Shown here one piece after another: positions 28,163 to 37,930 of a stretch of DNA of 48,105 nt. This stretch comes from Coxiella endosymbiont of Ornithodoros maritimus. Its GTDB lineage: Bacteria > Pseudomonadota > Gammaproteobacteria > Coxiellales > Coxiellaceae. The number at the start of each line of letters is the position of its first letter. Positions within the stretch are counted from its first letter, which is position 1. The notes below the pieces were generated by a model, which made no database searches, was not told the origin of the DNA, and saw nothing but the letters and a program-made list of their open reading frames with translations. The stretch is from the NCBI RefSeq assembly GCF_907164965.1, contig NZ_CAJRAM010000008.1, positions 1 through 48,105 of the forward strand, read 5' to 3'. A program made the translations under genes and the position numbers.

Positions 28163-28429
28163 TTAAACCGACGCCCTCAATGAATTATCGGCACTGTCGT
28201 CCGGTCTTCCCCTGTATTCAGCCATATAATCGCAAAATTCAGGAGCCATCAAACGTAGCGTTTTTCGAGGCAGAGTAATTAAGTAACTAAAAAATTCATC
28301 ATGAACGTGGATAATGGCATCTTGATCTTGAGCAAAAAAAGAAAATCCATACCCCTGACTGCTTAGTAATGTTTCAATCTGGGGATGTGTGTCATAAATG
28401 GAAAGCGTGCCATCCTCGCGTTTTATCAT
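28163..28429 (-). CDS. Hypothetical protein, 88 residues
   Basis: This soluble protein is convergent with ftsI, whose stop lies 4 bp away. It has alternating strands and helices (GTLSIYDTHPQIETLLSSQG, AIIHVHDEFFSYLITLPRK, LMAPEFCDYMAEYRGRP). It has no signal peptide or membrane helix. No family was recognised. It lies in a 950-bp block, not found in the usual dcw layout, that separates ftsI from murE. Confidence 0.5.
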   Translation of the reverse strand: MIKREDGTLSIYDTHPQIETLLSSQGYGFSFFAQDQDAIIHVHDEFFSYLITLPRKTLRLMAPEFCDYMAEYRGRPDDSADNSLRASV

Positions 28430-28448
28430 TGGGTTTGCTATAATAAGG

Positions 28449-28764
28449 CTAATAGTGCATAGCCAGTTTTATTTGCTCTCCTACTTCCACAACGCGCGCG
28501 ACTTTATAAACTTGTTTATCGCTCCAATAATAAAAACCGTCTTTAATGCAAGGAAAAGCAGGATGCGCCTCTAGCAACGAAGAATAATCGGTTTTTTAAA
28601 AAATAAAATAATGTTTTCTCCTTGGTAGATAGAAAAAGTAGCGATAAATTTTTGTAATATTCTGTCATTGGGGTTTCTTTCCAGTTGTTTTTCGACTTCT
28701 GTAAAGCGCTTACCAAAAGATGATTGGTAAGGTTATTATGGGTTTTTAAGACTTTATAAAACAA
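28449..28764 (-). pseudogene. Hypothetical protein, probably frameshifted
   Basis: From TTG 28764 the minus strand reads VLKTHNNLTNHLLVSALQKS, then NWKETPMTEYYKNLSLLFLS and KTLFYFLKNRLFF. After a shift near 28580 another frame continues SLLEAHPAFPCIKDGFYYWS and VYKVARVVEVGEQIKLAMHY to TAG 28449. The two halves look like one protein of about 105 residues. No family was recognised. It has no ribosome binding site at the TTG. Confidence 0.4.
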
Positions 28765-28775
28765 AGGAGACTGGA

Positions 28776-29153
28776 ATGAGTATGAGTACGGCTAATAATT
28801 GTGTTGATTATATCGGCCATTTTTTACGGGGGAGCATACTGGGTTGCGATTGTGGTGTGGCCGTTGCCTGTTGCGCGTTAATGCTAGTAGTGCCAGTAGA
28901 GCGCTCCCGGCTTTTTGATAGGCAAATACTATTGTGGGTGGGTTTGTATTTGCAGGAGGGACGGATTATTCCATTTGGAAACACTGTCGACAACCGGAAG
29001 AAGAGGAGAAGTCGCTGCCGACGCGGGGAGAAGATTTGCCCGAGCTGTTCTACTACCAAAAATAGATTTTCGTCATTAGCTTTTGCTATCGAACTAAGCA
29101 GGTATAATCCTTTAGATGAATGGAAAATACCTGAGTCAGTTATTAGACGCTAA
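28776..29153 (+). CDS. Hypothetical protein with hydrophobic segment, possibly frameshifted
   Basis: A very good ribosome binding site (AAAGGAG, 6 nt) precedes ATG 28776. The N-terminus contains GCDCGVAVACCALMLVVPV, a short Cys-rich hydrophobic stretch. After about residue 50 this frame becomes basic and low in plausibility. A different frame reads IVGGFVFAGGTDYSIWK and a Glu-rich tail ending EDLPELFYYQK at TAG 29063, which looks more protein-like. The listed frame also runs 38 bases into murE. A frameshifted small membrane protein is the likelier reading. Confidence 0.3.
   Translation: MSMSTANNCVDYIGHFLRGSILGCDCGVAVACCALMLVVPVERSRLFDRQILLWVGLYLQEGRIIPFGNTVDNRKKRRSRCRRGEKICPSCSTTKNRFSSLAFAIELSRYNPLDEWKIPESVIRR
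29083..29108 (+). promoter_or_regulatory. Putative murE promoter (-10 next to start codon)
   Basis: A consensus -10 TATAAT at 29103-29108 ends 7 bases before the murE ATG. No good -35 is present at 17 bp; TTGCTA at 29083 is too close. A transcript from here would begin at or one base from the start codon, and no Shine-Dalgarno sequence exists. Confidence 0.45.
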
Positions 29154-30585
29154 AAATAAGGCGCTAACGGCCGATGTATTAATCAAAGCCCTTCAAACAG
29201 ATAGCCGGAAAATACAGCCCGGTGATCTTTTTATCGCTTATCCAGGATTGGAGGTGGATGGGCGGGATTATATTAAAGAAGCGCTGGATAAAAAAGCGGC
29301 GGCCGTGTTTTATGAGGCTAATCAATATAACCCTTCGATTCAAACCAAAGTCCCCTTAATTCCCTTTGAAGATTTACAGCATCGTATTGGCGAAATTGCC
29401 GCCCGATTTTATGACGATCCTTCACGTAAAATGGAAATCATCGGTATCACGGGCACCAATGGGAAAACTTCCTGCGCCCAATTCATTGCGCAAGCCTTGC
29501 AATCTCAAGGAATCCGTTGTGGCGTTATAGGAACCTTGGGTTACGGCTTTTTGGGGAATTTACACAAAACCTCTCACACCACCCCCGAACCCATCCAATT
29601 GCAACAAGCCTTTGATGAAATGCGAAAACAAGGTGTAAAGGCAATTGCAATGGAAGTTTCCTCGCACGCCCTGCATCAGCGGCGGGTGGAAGGCGTGCAG
29701 TTTGACATCGCTGTATTTACCCAATTATCGCGCGACCATTTGGATTACCACGGTGACATGGAAAATTACGCGTGTGCGAAAGAATTATTATTCCAGCAGC
29801 CGGGATTGCATGCTGGCGTAGTGAATTGTGATGACGCTTTAGGAAAACGCATCATCGCTCATTATCATCATCAATTAACTTTAGTGGGTTATTCCGCTAA
29901 CGGAGTGAAAGACGACCGGGTTTCTTCCGTGATTGCCAGCGCTATTCAATCTTTAGCACAAGGATTTTCGGTGGAGGTTCAAACTCCTTGGGGGAAAGGC
30001 ACTTTCACCATGCCTTTGCTCGGTCGGTTTAATATCAGCAATTTGTTAGCGGTTTTAAGCGTGTTGTGTCTGTGTGAAATTCCCTTCGACAAAGCGCTGC
30101 CGGAATTATCTCAATTGCGTAATGTACCTGGGCGAATGCAGGTGGTGGATAGTCAGCGTCAACCCCAGATTATTGTCGATTACGCCCATACCCCCGATGC
30201 ACTGGAAAAAGCGTTAACTACTTTACGCGAACATTGTCAGGGCCGATTAATTTGTGTTTTTGGTTGTGGGGGCGATCGTGACCGCGGCAAACGACCACAA
30301 ATGGCTGCCGTTGCCGAGCAACATGCCGATCAAATTATTTTAACGAACGATAATCCACGTACAGAATCGCCTTTAACCATTATTCAAAATATACAAGCGG
30401 GTTTTAAAAATAAAAATGCAGTGCTTGTAAAATTGGATCGTGCCGAAGCGATCCGCTATGCCGTGCAAATGGCGGCGGTTAATGATATCGTTCTGATTGC
30501 TGGCAAAGGGCATGAAACTACGCAAACCATGGGAGATCAGGTGCTGCCTTTTAATGACGTCGAGGAAGCTAAAAAAGCGTTATGA
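29116..30585 (+). CDS. murE: UDP-MurNAc-L-Ala-D-Glu:meso-DAP ligase
   Basis: MurE adds meso-diaminopimelate to UDP-MurNAc-L-Ala-D-Glu with ATP. The N-terminal domain starts LSQLLDAK and includes DSRKIQPGDLFIA. The ATP loop is GTNGKT (113-118). The conserved HTTPEP, EVSSHALHQRR and TQLSRDHLDYHG follow. The DNPR motif (412-415), with TESP after it, marks DAP rather than lysine specificity. The length of 489 residues is normal. ATG 29116 matches the family N-terminus even though no Shine-Dalgarno lies upstream. murF begins 4 bases before its stop. Confidence 0.97.
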   Translation: MNGKYLSQLLDAKNKALTADVLIKALQTDSRKIQPGDLFIAYPGLEVDGRDYIKEALDKKAAAVFYEANQYNPSIQTKVPLIPFEDLQHRIGEIAARFYDDPSRKMEIIGITGTNGKTSCAQFIAQALQSQGIRCGVIGTLGYGFLGNLHKTSHTTPEPIQLQQAFDEMRKQGVKAIAMEVSSHALHQRRVEGVQFDIAVFTQLSRDHLDYHGDMENYACAKELLFQQPGLHAGVVNCDDALGKRIIAHYHHQLTLVGYSANGVKDDRVSSVIASAIQSLAQGFSVEVQTPWGKGTFTMPLLGRFNISNLLAVLSVLCLCEIPFDKALPELSQLRNVPGRMQVVDSQRQPQIIVDYAHTPDALEKALTTLREHCQGRLICVFGCGGDRDRGKRPQMAAVAEQHADQIILTNDNPRTESPLTIIQNIQAGFKNKNAVLVKLDRAEAIRYAVQMAAVNDIVLIAGKGHETTQTMGDQVLPFNDVEEAKKAL

Positions 30586-31922
30586 TGAAATTATCTGAAG
30601 CTGCAAAAATTGTTAATGCCGATTTGACAGGGGAAGATACGGTGTTTGAGAACGTGAGTACGGACACTCGCACGGTTCAACCCGATAGCCTTTTTATTGC
30701 TTTGCGCGGCCCCAATTTCGATGCGAATGATTTTATTGCTAAAGCGGAAGAACAAGGCGCTGTGGGAGCCGTTGTGAATCGGGTAGTAAAAACCACTTTG
30801 CCCCTGATTTGTGTCAGTGATACCTTAGAAGCCCTGGGGCGATTAGCTCGTTATCAACGTGAGCAAATCCCCATTCCGGCAATTGTAGTGACGGGTAGCT
30901 GTGGCAAGACGACAACACGTACGCTCTTGGTGAGCGTCTTTCGTCAATGCAGCAATGTATTGGCGAGCGAAAAAAGTTTTAACAATAATATTGGTGTGCC
31001 GTTAACATTATTACGATTGCGTCCTGATCACCATTACGCTGTGCTCGAACTGGGCGCTAATCATCCGGGTGAAATTGCTTATTTGACAGGGCTCGCCAAA
31101 CCCTGTGTAGCCATTATCACCAACGCTGGACCCGTCCATTTGGAAGGTTTTCATAGCCTCGAAGGTGTGGCCAAAGCCAAAGGTGAAATTTTTGAAGGAT
31201 TGTTATCGGATGGAACCGCGGTTATTAATAACGACGATCATTTTGCTGAATTTTGGCGACGTTTAGCCGATTCGAGACGGGTTATTGGTTTTGGAATAAA
31301 CCAGCCGGCGGATGTCATGGCTAAAAATATCACTCTAAATTCAGATGGACGGCCCGCGTTCCAACTCGTTTTGCCCACTGGCCAACTTGAAATTCAATTG
31401 TCCTTAATTGGTGTACATAATGTCGCTAACGCACTCGCGGCGGGCGCGGCGGCCTACGCTCAACAATTGTCCACGGACGCTATCAAAGCAGGATTGGAAA
31501 GCGTGGTTGCTGTTAAAAGGCGACTCGTCGAACAAAAAGGTTATCGCGATGCGATCATTATTGATGACACCTATAACGCCAACCCTCTCTCAGTATCCGC
31601 CGCTATTGCGGTGTTGACAAAACGACCCGGGCATTCCGTTTTGGTATTGGGTGATATGTTGGAGTTAGGCGAAGGTGCTGAGCAATTTCACCAAGAAATT
31701 GGAAAACGCGCTTTTGAAGCAGGCGTGAAACAACTGTATTGCTATGGCACTTTAACCAAACACACTGCCAACGCCTTTGGTAAAAATGCCCATCATTTTG
31801 ATAATCAAGAAAAATTATTAACTGCTTTAAAAAACGATCTCAATGCCAATGCCGTTGTGTTAGTTAAAGGGTCGCTTTCTATGAGAATGGGCAACATTGC
31901 CCACGCTTTATTAGAGGAATAA
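30582..31922 (+). CDS. murF: UDP-MurNAc-tripeptide--D-alanyl-D-alanine ligase
   Basis: MurF attaches D-Ala-D-Ala to complete UDP-MurNAc-pentapeptide. Motifs are the N-terminal [18 protein letters not shown], the ATP loop GSCGKTTT (105-112, with Cys where Asn is usual), [24 protein letters not shown], and [13 protein letters not shown] in the C-terminal domain. The length of 446 residues is typical. It starts with ATGATG overlapping the murE stop, so either ATG could be used. mraY follows 4 bp downstream. Its substrate D-Ala-D-Ala must come from a ddl outside this window. Confidence 0.97.
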   Translation: MMKLSEAAKIVNADLTGEDTVFENVSTDTRTVQPDSLFIALRGPNFDANDFIAKAEEQGAVGAVVNRVVKTTLPLICVSDTLEALGRLARYQREQIPIPAIVVTGSCGKTTTRTLLVSVFRQCSNVLASEKSFNNNIGVPLTLLRLRPDHHYAVLELGANHPGEIAYLTGLAKPCVAIITNAGPVHLEGFHSLEGVAKAKGEIFEGLLSDGTAVINNDDHFAEFWRRLADSRRVIGFGINQPADVMAKNITLNSDGRPAFQLVLPTGQLEIQLSLIGVHNVANALAAGAAAYAQQLSTDAIKAGLESVVAVKRRLVEQKGYRDAIIIDDTYNANPLSVSAAIAVLTKRPGHSVLVLGDMLELGEGAEQFHQEIGKRAFEAGVKQLYCYGTLTKHTANAFGKNAHHFDNQEKLLTALKNDLNANAVVLVKGSLSMRMGNIAHALLEE

Positions 31923-31926
31923 TTCA

Positions 31927-33012
31927 ATGCTTCTATGGCTGACCAATTTTTTAAGTCAGCATTTTCATGCTTTTCGTGTTTTTAATTATCTGACTTTCCG
32001 ATCCATCGTTAGCGCTTTAACGGCTTTAATTTTCGTTTTATCCTTGAGCCCGCGTTTAATTAAATATTTAGTTTCCTTGCAAGTCGGGCAAATGGTGCGA
32101 AACGATGGTCCACAAACGCATTTAAAAAAATCGGGCACCGCTACGATGGGTGGCGTGCTGATTATTGTTGCGATTGTGATTAGTGTGCTTTTGTGGGGTG
32201 ATTTGTCGAATCGTTTTATATGGGTAATTTTATTGGCAACAGTGGCTTTCAGCGCCATTGGCTGGATGGATGACTATAGAAAGATCATTAGAAAAAATAG
32301 CAAAGGCCTGTCGGCCCGCTCAAAATATTTATTGGAATCCATCATTGGCGTTTTGGCGGCGGTTTATTTATATTTCTCTGCCACGGCCGGTGCAGAGACA
32401 GCACTGGTTATTCCTTTTTTGAAAAATGTACTGCCGAATTTAGGATTGTTTTATATTGTGCTGGTGTATTTTGTTATCGTGGGCAGCAGCAACGCCGTGA
32501 ATTTAACCGATGGATTGGATGGTTTGGCACTCATGCCGACGGTGATGATTGGCGCCGCTTTGGGTGTTTTTGCTTATACAACGGGTAATCATTTCTTTGC
32601 CCAATATTTGGCAATTCCTTACATTCCCGGAACGGGTGAAGTCGTAGTTTTTTGCAGCGCCTTAGTGGGGGCGGGACTAGGATTTCTTTGGTATAATACG
32701 TATCCCGCTCAAGTATTTATGGGTGATGTCGGTTCTTTGGGCTTGGGTGCAGCGTTGGGTGTCACTGCCGTTGTCGTGAGAGAAGAATTGGTTTATTTCT
32801 TAATAGGCGGCATCTTCGTTGCCGAGACGTTATCCGTCATTCTCCAAGTGGGTTATTTTAAATTATCTGGTGGCAAACGCATTTTCCGCATGGCTCCCCT
32901 GCACCACCATTTTGAACTCAAAGGCTGGCCTGAACCAAAAGTCATCGTAAGATTTTGGATCATCACTTTTATCCTCGTCTTATGCGGCTTGGCAACGCTA
33001 AAACTCAGATAA
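31927..33012 (+). CDS. mraY: Phospho-MurNAc-pentapeptide transferase
   Basis: MraY transfers phospho-MurNAc-pentapeptide to undecaprenyl phosphate, making lipid I at the inner membrane. It has about ten hydrophobic helices over 361 residues. Hallmarks are [19 protein letters not shown] (catalytic Asp pair), [28 protein letters not shown] and the [17 protein letters not shown] loop. It ends the murE-murF-mraY block. The next 264 bp have no gene, then a decayed locus begins. Confidence 0.98.
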   Translation: MLLWLTNFLSQHFHAFRVFNYLTFRSIVSALTALIFVLSLSPRLIKYLVSLQVGQMVRNDGPQTHLKKSGTATMGGVLIIVAIVISVLLWGDLSNRFIWVILLATVAFSAIGWMDDYRKIIRKNSKGLSARSKYLLESIIGVLAAVYLYFSATAGAETALVIPFLKNVLPNLGLFYIVLVYFVIVGSSNAVNLTDGLDGLALMPTVMIGAALGVFAYTTGNHFFAQYLAIPYIPGTGEVVVFCSALVGAGLGFLWYNTYPAQVFMGDVGSLGLGAALGVTAVVVREELVYFLIGGIFVAETLSVILQVGYFKLSGGKRIFRMAPLHHHFELKGWPEPKVIVRFWIITFILVLCGLATLKLR

Positions 33013-33276
33013 TGGTGAAAAAGCAAGCCCAGCTTTCTGAAAGGTGTGTTAAAAAATATTTTAAAATCAAAAAATTATTCTACTCCTAAAGCCTTGGAAA
33101 AATACCTCTTCGCATTAAGGTTAATTTAACCTTCATCCGGCACACTTAGGTTAAATTTTCTAGATTGGGTATTTGGAGAAGAATGATGAGACAAATTGGC
33201 AATAGAAAAGAGAGTAATTGAGCACACTTTTGCAATGATACAAAATCAAGGGTGTAAGTCTTTCTTTATTTGATTC

Positions 33277-34326
33277 ATGGAAATGAATAACAATTCGTTA
33301 AACCAATATATGGAGCTGCGGTGGCGGTATAAATTGAAGATGAAGGATGTAATTTCTGGGATTGTCGATACCAAAATGAATTTAATAAAAGATGGAGTTA
33401 ATGTTAAAAACTCTTCAATCACGCATTTAAGATTATCATTCATGGTTATGAATGAACATTTCAGTAATTATTTAAATCAAAATGAAGAGGCTTTGTGTTT
33501 CTTTCAGAACTTTTTTTTGTCAATCGGCAGTGTATTAGCATGTAGTAATGAAAATTATAGAAATTGCCCAAAAAAAAAGGAGTCTCCGCTACTCGAAATA
33601 GAAGGGATTACTTTTACTAATCTTTTTAAGAGTCGGATGCATATTTTTTATACAGTCAGTCCTGACCTTATTTAATAAAAGGAATGTTTATGCCCACCTA
33701 AATGGAGAAGAGTACAGTTTAGTAGTTGTCAATTCAGTAGTCATCCTAGCAGTTCAAGTAGTTCAAGCAGCTCTAATGTCTGGAATAATCGAAGTCATTC
33801 TCGGAGCCAACCTTATTTTGAAGAGAAACAAGCAACTCCTGATGCCCCGATTATTGGAAATAATTCGCAGGATAAATTGAAGGGGGTAATGGAAGCAGTC
33901 AAAAATTCTTTTAAGAATGCAAAAGCATATTCCAACTCCGCAATAGTAAATCTCAAAATTGAAATAGCTGAAAATAATTTAAGAGTAGTAGAAGGGGATA
34001 TAGCGATCGGGTATGAGAAGCTCAGCGACTTGGGACTCCAAAATCGAGAACTTTCGCAACGAGTTAATGATTTAGAAAGTAGAAATCAGAACCTTATGAA
34101 AATCAATCTTTGAAGGCACAGCCGCAAAGAGCTGTATTTGAACTACAGCAGCGGAACATGGGGGGGAATACGGCCCCTATTTTTCATATCCCCATTATTT
34201 CCAATCCAGCGCAGGCTATTCGCCTTACAATTTTTCCCCTGTCAAGAGCAAAAAGAGAAGTCAGATCAACCTCAAGGAGAGCAACCATCTAAAAACAAAA
34301 GTGATTTCATAAGCGAGAAAATTTGA
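33277..34326 (+). pseudogene. Decayed Ser-rich, coiled-coil protein gene
   Basis: One frame is open from about 33277 to 34113 except for a tandem TAATAA (33673-33678). Before it lies a 132-residue helical piece (SFMVMNEHFSNYLNQNEE, FFQNFFLSIGS). After it comes a Ser-rich linker (HPSSSSSSSSSN) and a coiled coil (VNLKIEIAENNLRVVEGDIA, LQNRELSQRVNDLESRNQNL). Past 34113 the sequence continues in other frames with ENQSLKAQPQRAVFELQQRN, a run of seven G (34160-34166), then PYFSYPHYFQSSAGYSPYNF and a Lys-rich tail. No family was recognised. The architecture (Ser linker plus coiled coil) is common in secreted effectors of Legionellales, which is inference only. Confidence 0.5.
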
Positions 34327-35235
34327 TGAGAAATGAGGTAGCGAGCCAAAGCAAAACTGATAGTCTCCTGTATTTTAACGTAGCATCTTCTGCGGCTGGT
34401 GTATTAAAGCAATTAAAGAGATTTGACGAATACGATCAAAAAAAGTCATCAAGGAATTAAACTTACGCTCTTTTCATTCGGCAGCAAAATTCGTAAAGCC
34501 GAACAAATGGCCATTCAGCATGGATTTGATTTAATTTTAAAAACTAATTATCAACGTTTCCTTATCTTGCTAATCAATATGCTATCTACTTTTAAAAAAC
34601 ACGGGAAAATGAAAAAATTATTATTACGTCTGAGGGCTATAAAACAATTAAGGAAGGTATTTCAGATAATTTTAGAATGATGATGGACGAACTTCAAAAA
34701 TCAGCCAGGTTGACCACATCAATTAAATTAATTTGGCAAGACTGGTTAAACGCTACGCCTACAAAGGAGTAGAAGTCATTTGTTGACGAACATCGATCTT
34801 TCATGCAATTTCTAATCCGATTACGGTCTGAAATATATACTAAGTTTTATAACCATCCTTGGAAGTTCTTCAAACAGTGTAGCAGCTAAAAACGTTAGAA
34901 ATAGAAGAAATGGATTTAGGGGAGTTAAAGGAAAAAATGAATGCCTCTTATGAGCCCTCGCCTGGGCTTTTTTCTGGAATCGATGTTGATGTATGCCTGG
35001 ATCAAGAGGGTACGAAATACGCTTTATCCCCTAAAAAATGTAGCCTAGACTCGACGCCCATGCTGTCCAGTAGCAGTGCCTTGAAGAAAAATAACCGCTA
35101 TGCTGCTCCTACTCTCCCTGTTTTTTTGATACTCAGGAACAGAAAGTCGACGATTCTTGGGGGAAGAGGGACGCCAAAAAAGCCAAAACAAATACTGACG
35201 AAGAGAAATTTGATCCGAACTCTTTTTTGATTTAG
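34326..35235 (+). pseudogene. Decayed gene of unknown family
   Basis: Short pieces in changing frames follow ATG 34326 (SKTDSLLYFNVASSAAGVLK), a basic helical piece 34423-34680, and a piece from 34910. The last includes SYEPSPGLFSGIDVDVCLDQ and SSSALKKNNRYAAPTLPVF. There a run of seven T (35121-35127) shifts the frame to FDTQEQKVDDSWGKRDAKKA and EKFDPNSFLI, ending at TAG 35233. About 230 bp (34681-34909) are not open in any frame. The original product cannot be named. Both this and the preceding remnant lie between mraY and murD. Confidence 0.45.
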
Positions 35236-35243
35236 TAATTTGT

Positions 35244-35270
35244 CTACTCCCCCTTGCGGGAGAGGGTAGA
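35244..35270. repeat. REP-like palindrome
   Basis: CTCCC (35247-35251) and GGGAG around a CCTTGC loop, followed by AGGG, form a hairpin like the one after rnpB at 21168-21185. It lies between the decayed block and the murD promoter. Confidence 0.45.
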
Positions 35271-35326
35271 AAGGGTGGTCTTGGTAAATAGAGCACCAGC
35301 CTTAATCACACCCTTTTTACGACTTG

Positions 35327-35355
35327 TTGTTCTCTTCGGATTTAGTTCCTATAAT
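35327..35355 (+). promoter_or_regulatory. Putative murD promoter
   Basis: TTGTTC (35327-35332) and TATAAT (35350-35355) are separated by 17 bp, giving a fair -35 and a consensus -10. Transcription would start near 35362, about 38 nt before murD. It would let murD-ftsW be expressed despite the 2.4-kb decayed block after mraY. Confidence 0.6.
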
Positions 35356-35399
35356 CCTATCAATCATTTTAATTCCCCATTGGAAAACAGGCCACGCTT

Positions 35400-36728
35400 A
35401 TGAGTAGCGAATCATTAACGGTTATCGTTGGTTTAGGTAAAACGGGATTATCTTGTGCGCAGTTTTTAGCAGTAAAGAACCAGCCGTTTGCGGTGATGGA
35501 CAGTCGTGAAAAACCCCCAGAGTGGGAAAATTTTATCAAAACTTACCCTCGCGTCGAATTGATCCGCGGCCAATTTTCGGAAAAATTGTTGAACAAAGCG
35601 CAAGAAATTATTTTAAGTCCTGGTGTTTCGCTGCAAGAGCCGTTAATTGCCAAACAAGCAGCGCAAGGCAAATCGATTATTAGCGATATTGAATTATTCG
35701 CACGTAATGTGAATAAACCAATTATTGCTATTACCGGCTCCAATGGCAAAACCACCGTGGCGACGGTAGTGGGATTAATGATGAAAGCCGCCGGCCGAAA
35801 CGTTTCAGTTTGCGGTAATATTGGCGAGCCGGTCTTAGAACAAATTACACCTGACCCGGGTTATTACGTACTGGAATTATCGAGCTTCCAACTTGAAACA
35901 ACTTTTTCTTTACGATCTCAAGCGGCAACCATATTAAATATTAGCGAAGACCATATGAATCGCTATGCAACTTTGCAAGATTATCTCCGAGCTAAACAAC
36001 GCATTTATACTGATTGTTTTATTCCTATTGTGAACACGGACGAACCAGAAATTTGGCGCCATCTTCCGTTTAATAAAAAACCTTTGTCTTTCGGGTTAAA
36101 TAACGCTGCTGATTTTTCGTTGGCAGAACATAATCAAAAAACGTCTATTGCCTATCGGGGTAAGATTTTAATGCCCGTCCAAGAATTAAAATTAAACACT
36201 CGTCATCATCTCCAAAATGCACTTGCTGCATTAGCATTGGGAACAGCAGCTAAAATCCCCATAGAAAATATGCTTCATGTATTACATGAATTTTCCGGCA
36301 TCCCCCACCGTTGTCAATGGGTACGCAAGTATAAGGAAATTGATTATTATAATGATTCAAAAGGCACAAACGTTGGCGCTACCCTCGCTGCTATTGAAAG
36401 CTTAGGGCAAGCGGTAAAAGGGCAATTAATCCTTATCGCTGGCGGACAAGGCAAGGGCGCCGATTTTTCTCTGTTAAAAGACGTCGTTAAACGTTACGTT
36501 AAACAAGTGATTTTAATCGGCGAGGATGCTCCGCTGTTAGAAAAAACCTTAAAAGAAATAACCCTTATTAAACACGCTGATTCAATGAGAGAAGCGGTCA
36601 AACAATCCACTCAAGCAGCCAAAGCCGGCGATATTATTTTATTGTCCCCCGCTTGCGCGAGTTTTGATATGTTTACCAACTACGAACACCGCGGTGATGT
36701 TTTTATAGAAACGGTGGAAGCACTTTAA
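35400..36728 (+). CDS. murD: UDP-MurNAc-L-alanine--D-glutamate ligase
   Basis: MurD adds D-glutamate to UDP-MurNAc-L-Ala with ATP. It starts with a Rossmann-type [19 protein letters not shown], has ILSPGVS, the ATP loop GSNGKTT (113-119), [20 protein letters not shown], and the C-terminal-domain [21 protein letters not shown] and [13 protein letters not shown]. The 442-residue length is normal. ATG 35400 has only a weak GG-type site in AACAGGCC. Its stop shares a base with the ftsW ATG. Confidence 0.97.
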   Translation: MSSESLTVIVGLGKTGLSCAQFLAVKNQPFAVMDSREKPPEWENFIKTYPRVELIRGQFSEKLLNKAQEIILSPGVSLQEPLIAKQAAQGKSIISDIELFARNVNKPIIAITGSNGKTTVATVVGLMMKAAGRNVSVCGNIGEPVLEQITPDPGYYVLELSSFQLETTFSLRSQAATILNISEDHMNRYATLQDYLRAKQRIYTDCFIPIVNTDEPEIWRHLPFNKKPLSFGLNNAADFSLAEHNQKTSIAYRGKILMPVQELKLNTRHHLQNALAALALGTAAKIPIENMLHVLHEFSGIPHRCQWVRKYKEIDYYNDSKGTNVGATLAAIESLGQAVKGQLILIAGGQGKGADFSLLKDVVKRYVKQVILIGEDAPLLEKTLKEITLIKHADSMREAVKQSTQAAKAGDIILLSPACASFDMFTNYEHRGDVFIETVEAL

Positions 36729-37846
36729 TGCGAAAAAAATCAACTATTTTTTGGTCATACGATGCTTGGATTGTCATCTGTACTTTGTCGTTATTGGCGT
36801 TAGGGTTATTAATGGTTGCTTCTGCTTCGATGGTGATTTCTGATCGTCAGTTTGGGTATCCTTTTCATTATTTTATTCGCCATCTCATTTATTTAAGCTT
36901 AGGTTTAACGTTTGCGTGGGTGGCGAGTCGGGTTCCTATTAAAGTTTGGAAAACATATAGCGGTTATTTGTTCTTGGTAGGTTTTTTATTATTAATACTG
37001 ATTTTGGCCCCTGTCATTGGCAAAACTGTCAACGGTAGTCGGCGGTGGATTCAACTGGGGTTTATCTCTTTACAAGTTTCTGAAGTCGTAAAATTTATAA
37101 CTATTCTATACCTCGCTAGTTTTTTGCAGCGTTATCAAAGTGAAGTGCAAAAAGAATTGAAAGGATTTTTAAAGCCCATGTTGCTCGTAGGAATTTTATC
37201 GGGGCTGTTACTGTTAGAACCCGATTTTGGTGCCGCGGTAGTGATTACAATGACTTGCCTGGGATTGCTATTTTTAGCGGGAGTACGGTTATGGCCCTTT
37301 TTTGTGTTATTCATTTTAGTCGCGGGCTCCTTAATTTTATTAGCTATATTGTCTCCTTACCGTTTACAACGATTAACGAGTTTCCTCAATCCATGGGCAC
37401 ATCAATTTGGGTCGGGCTATCAATTAACGCAATCACTCATTGCTTTTGGACGTGGTGGAGTTTTCGGCGTTGGTTTGGGAAATAGCGTGCAAAAATTGTT
37501 TTATTTGCCCGAAGCACACACGGATTTTCTTTTTGCTGTGCTTGCCGAAGAGTTAGGATTAATCGGAGAAATTTTGTTGATGAGTTTATTTGTTTTATTA
37601 ATCGGTCGTATTATTTTAATTGGCCGACGTGCTGAAAATAGTAATCAACTTTATTCCGCTTATCTTGCGTATGGAATTGCGCTCTGGTTAGGATTACAAG
37701 TGATTATCAATATCAGCGTTACGGCTGGCGTTTTGCCAACCAAAGGATTAACGCTGCCTTTTATCAGTTATGGTGGTAGCAGTTTGTTAATGAATTGCTT
37801 AGCGATCAGTGTTATCTTGCGGATCGCTTATGAAACTGAGAATTAA
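36728..37846 (+). CDS. ftsW: Septal peptidoglycan glycosyltransferase FtsW
   Basis: FtsW is a SEDS-family membrane protein that polymerises lipid II at the septum with FtsI. Ten hydrophobic helices are visible over 372 residues. SEDS hallmarks are SRRWIQLGFISLQVSEVVKF, LEPDFGAAVVI, the NPWAHQFGSGYQLTQSLIAF loop, EAHTDFLFAVLAEELG and the ending GLTLPFISYGGSSLLMN. murG, its usual neighbour, is displaced by about 1.6 kb of decayed sequence. Confidence 0.97.
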   Translation: MRKKSTIFWSYDAWIVICTLSLLALGLLMVASASMVISDRQFGYPFHYFIRHLIYLSLGLTFAWVASRVPIKVWKTYSGYLFLVGFLLLILILAPVIGKTVNGSRRWIQLGFISLQVSEVVKFITILYLASFLQRYQSEVQKELKGFLKPMLLVGILSGLLLLEPDFGAAVVITMTCLGLLFLAGVRLWPFFVLFILVAGSLILLAILSPYRLQRLTSFLNPWAHQFGSGYQLTQSLIAFGRGGVFGVGLGNSVQKLFYLPEAHTDFLFAVLAEELGLIGEILLMSLFVLLIGRIILIGRRAENSNQLYSAYLAYGIALWLGLQVIINISVTAGVLPTKGLTLPFISYGGSSLLMNCLAISVILRIAYETEN

Positions 37847-37930
37847 AACTTATAATACACAAGGAGTATTTATTTTTTCGTTTGCAGGTACTGAAAAATA
37901 TTATCTATTACACCCAATGAGGCATTATTA

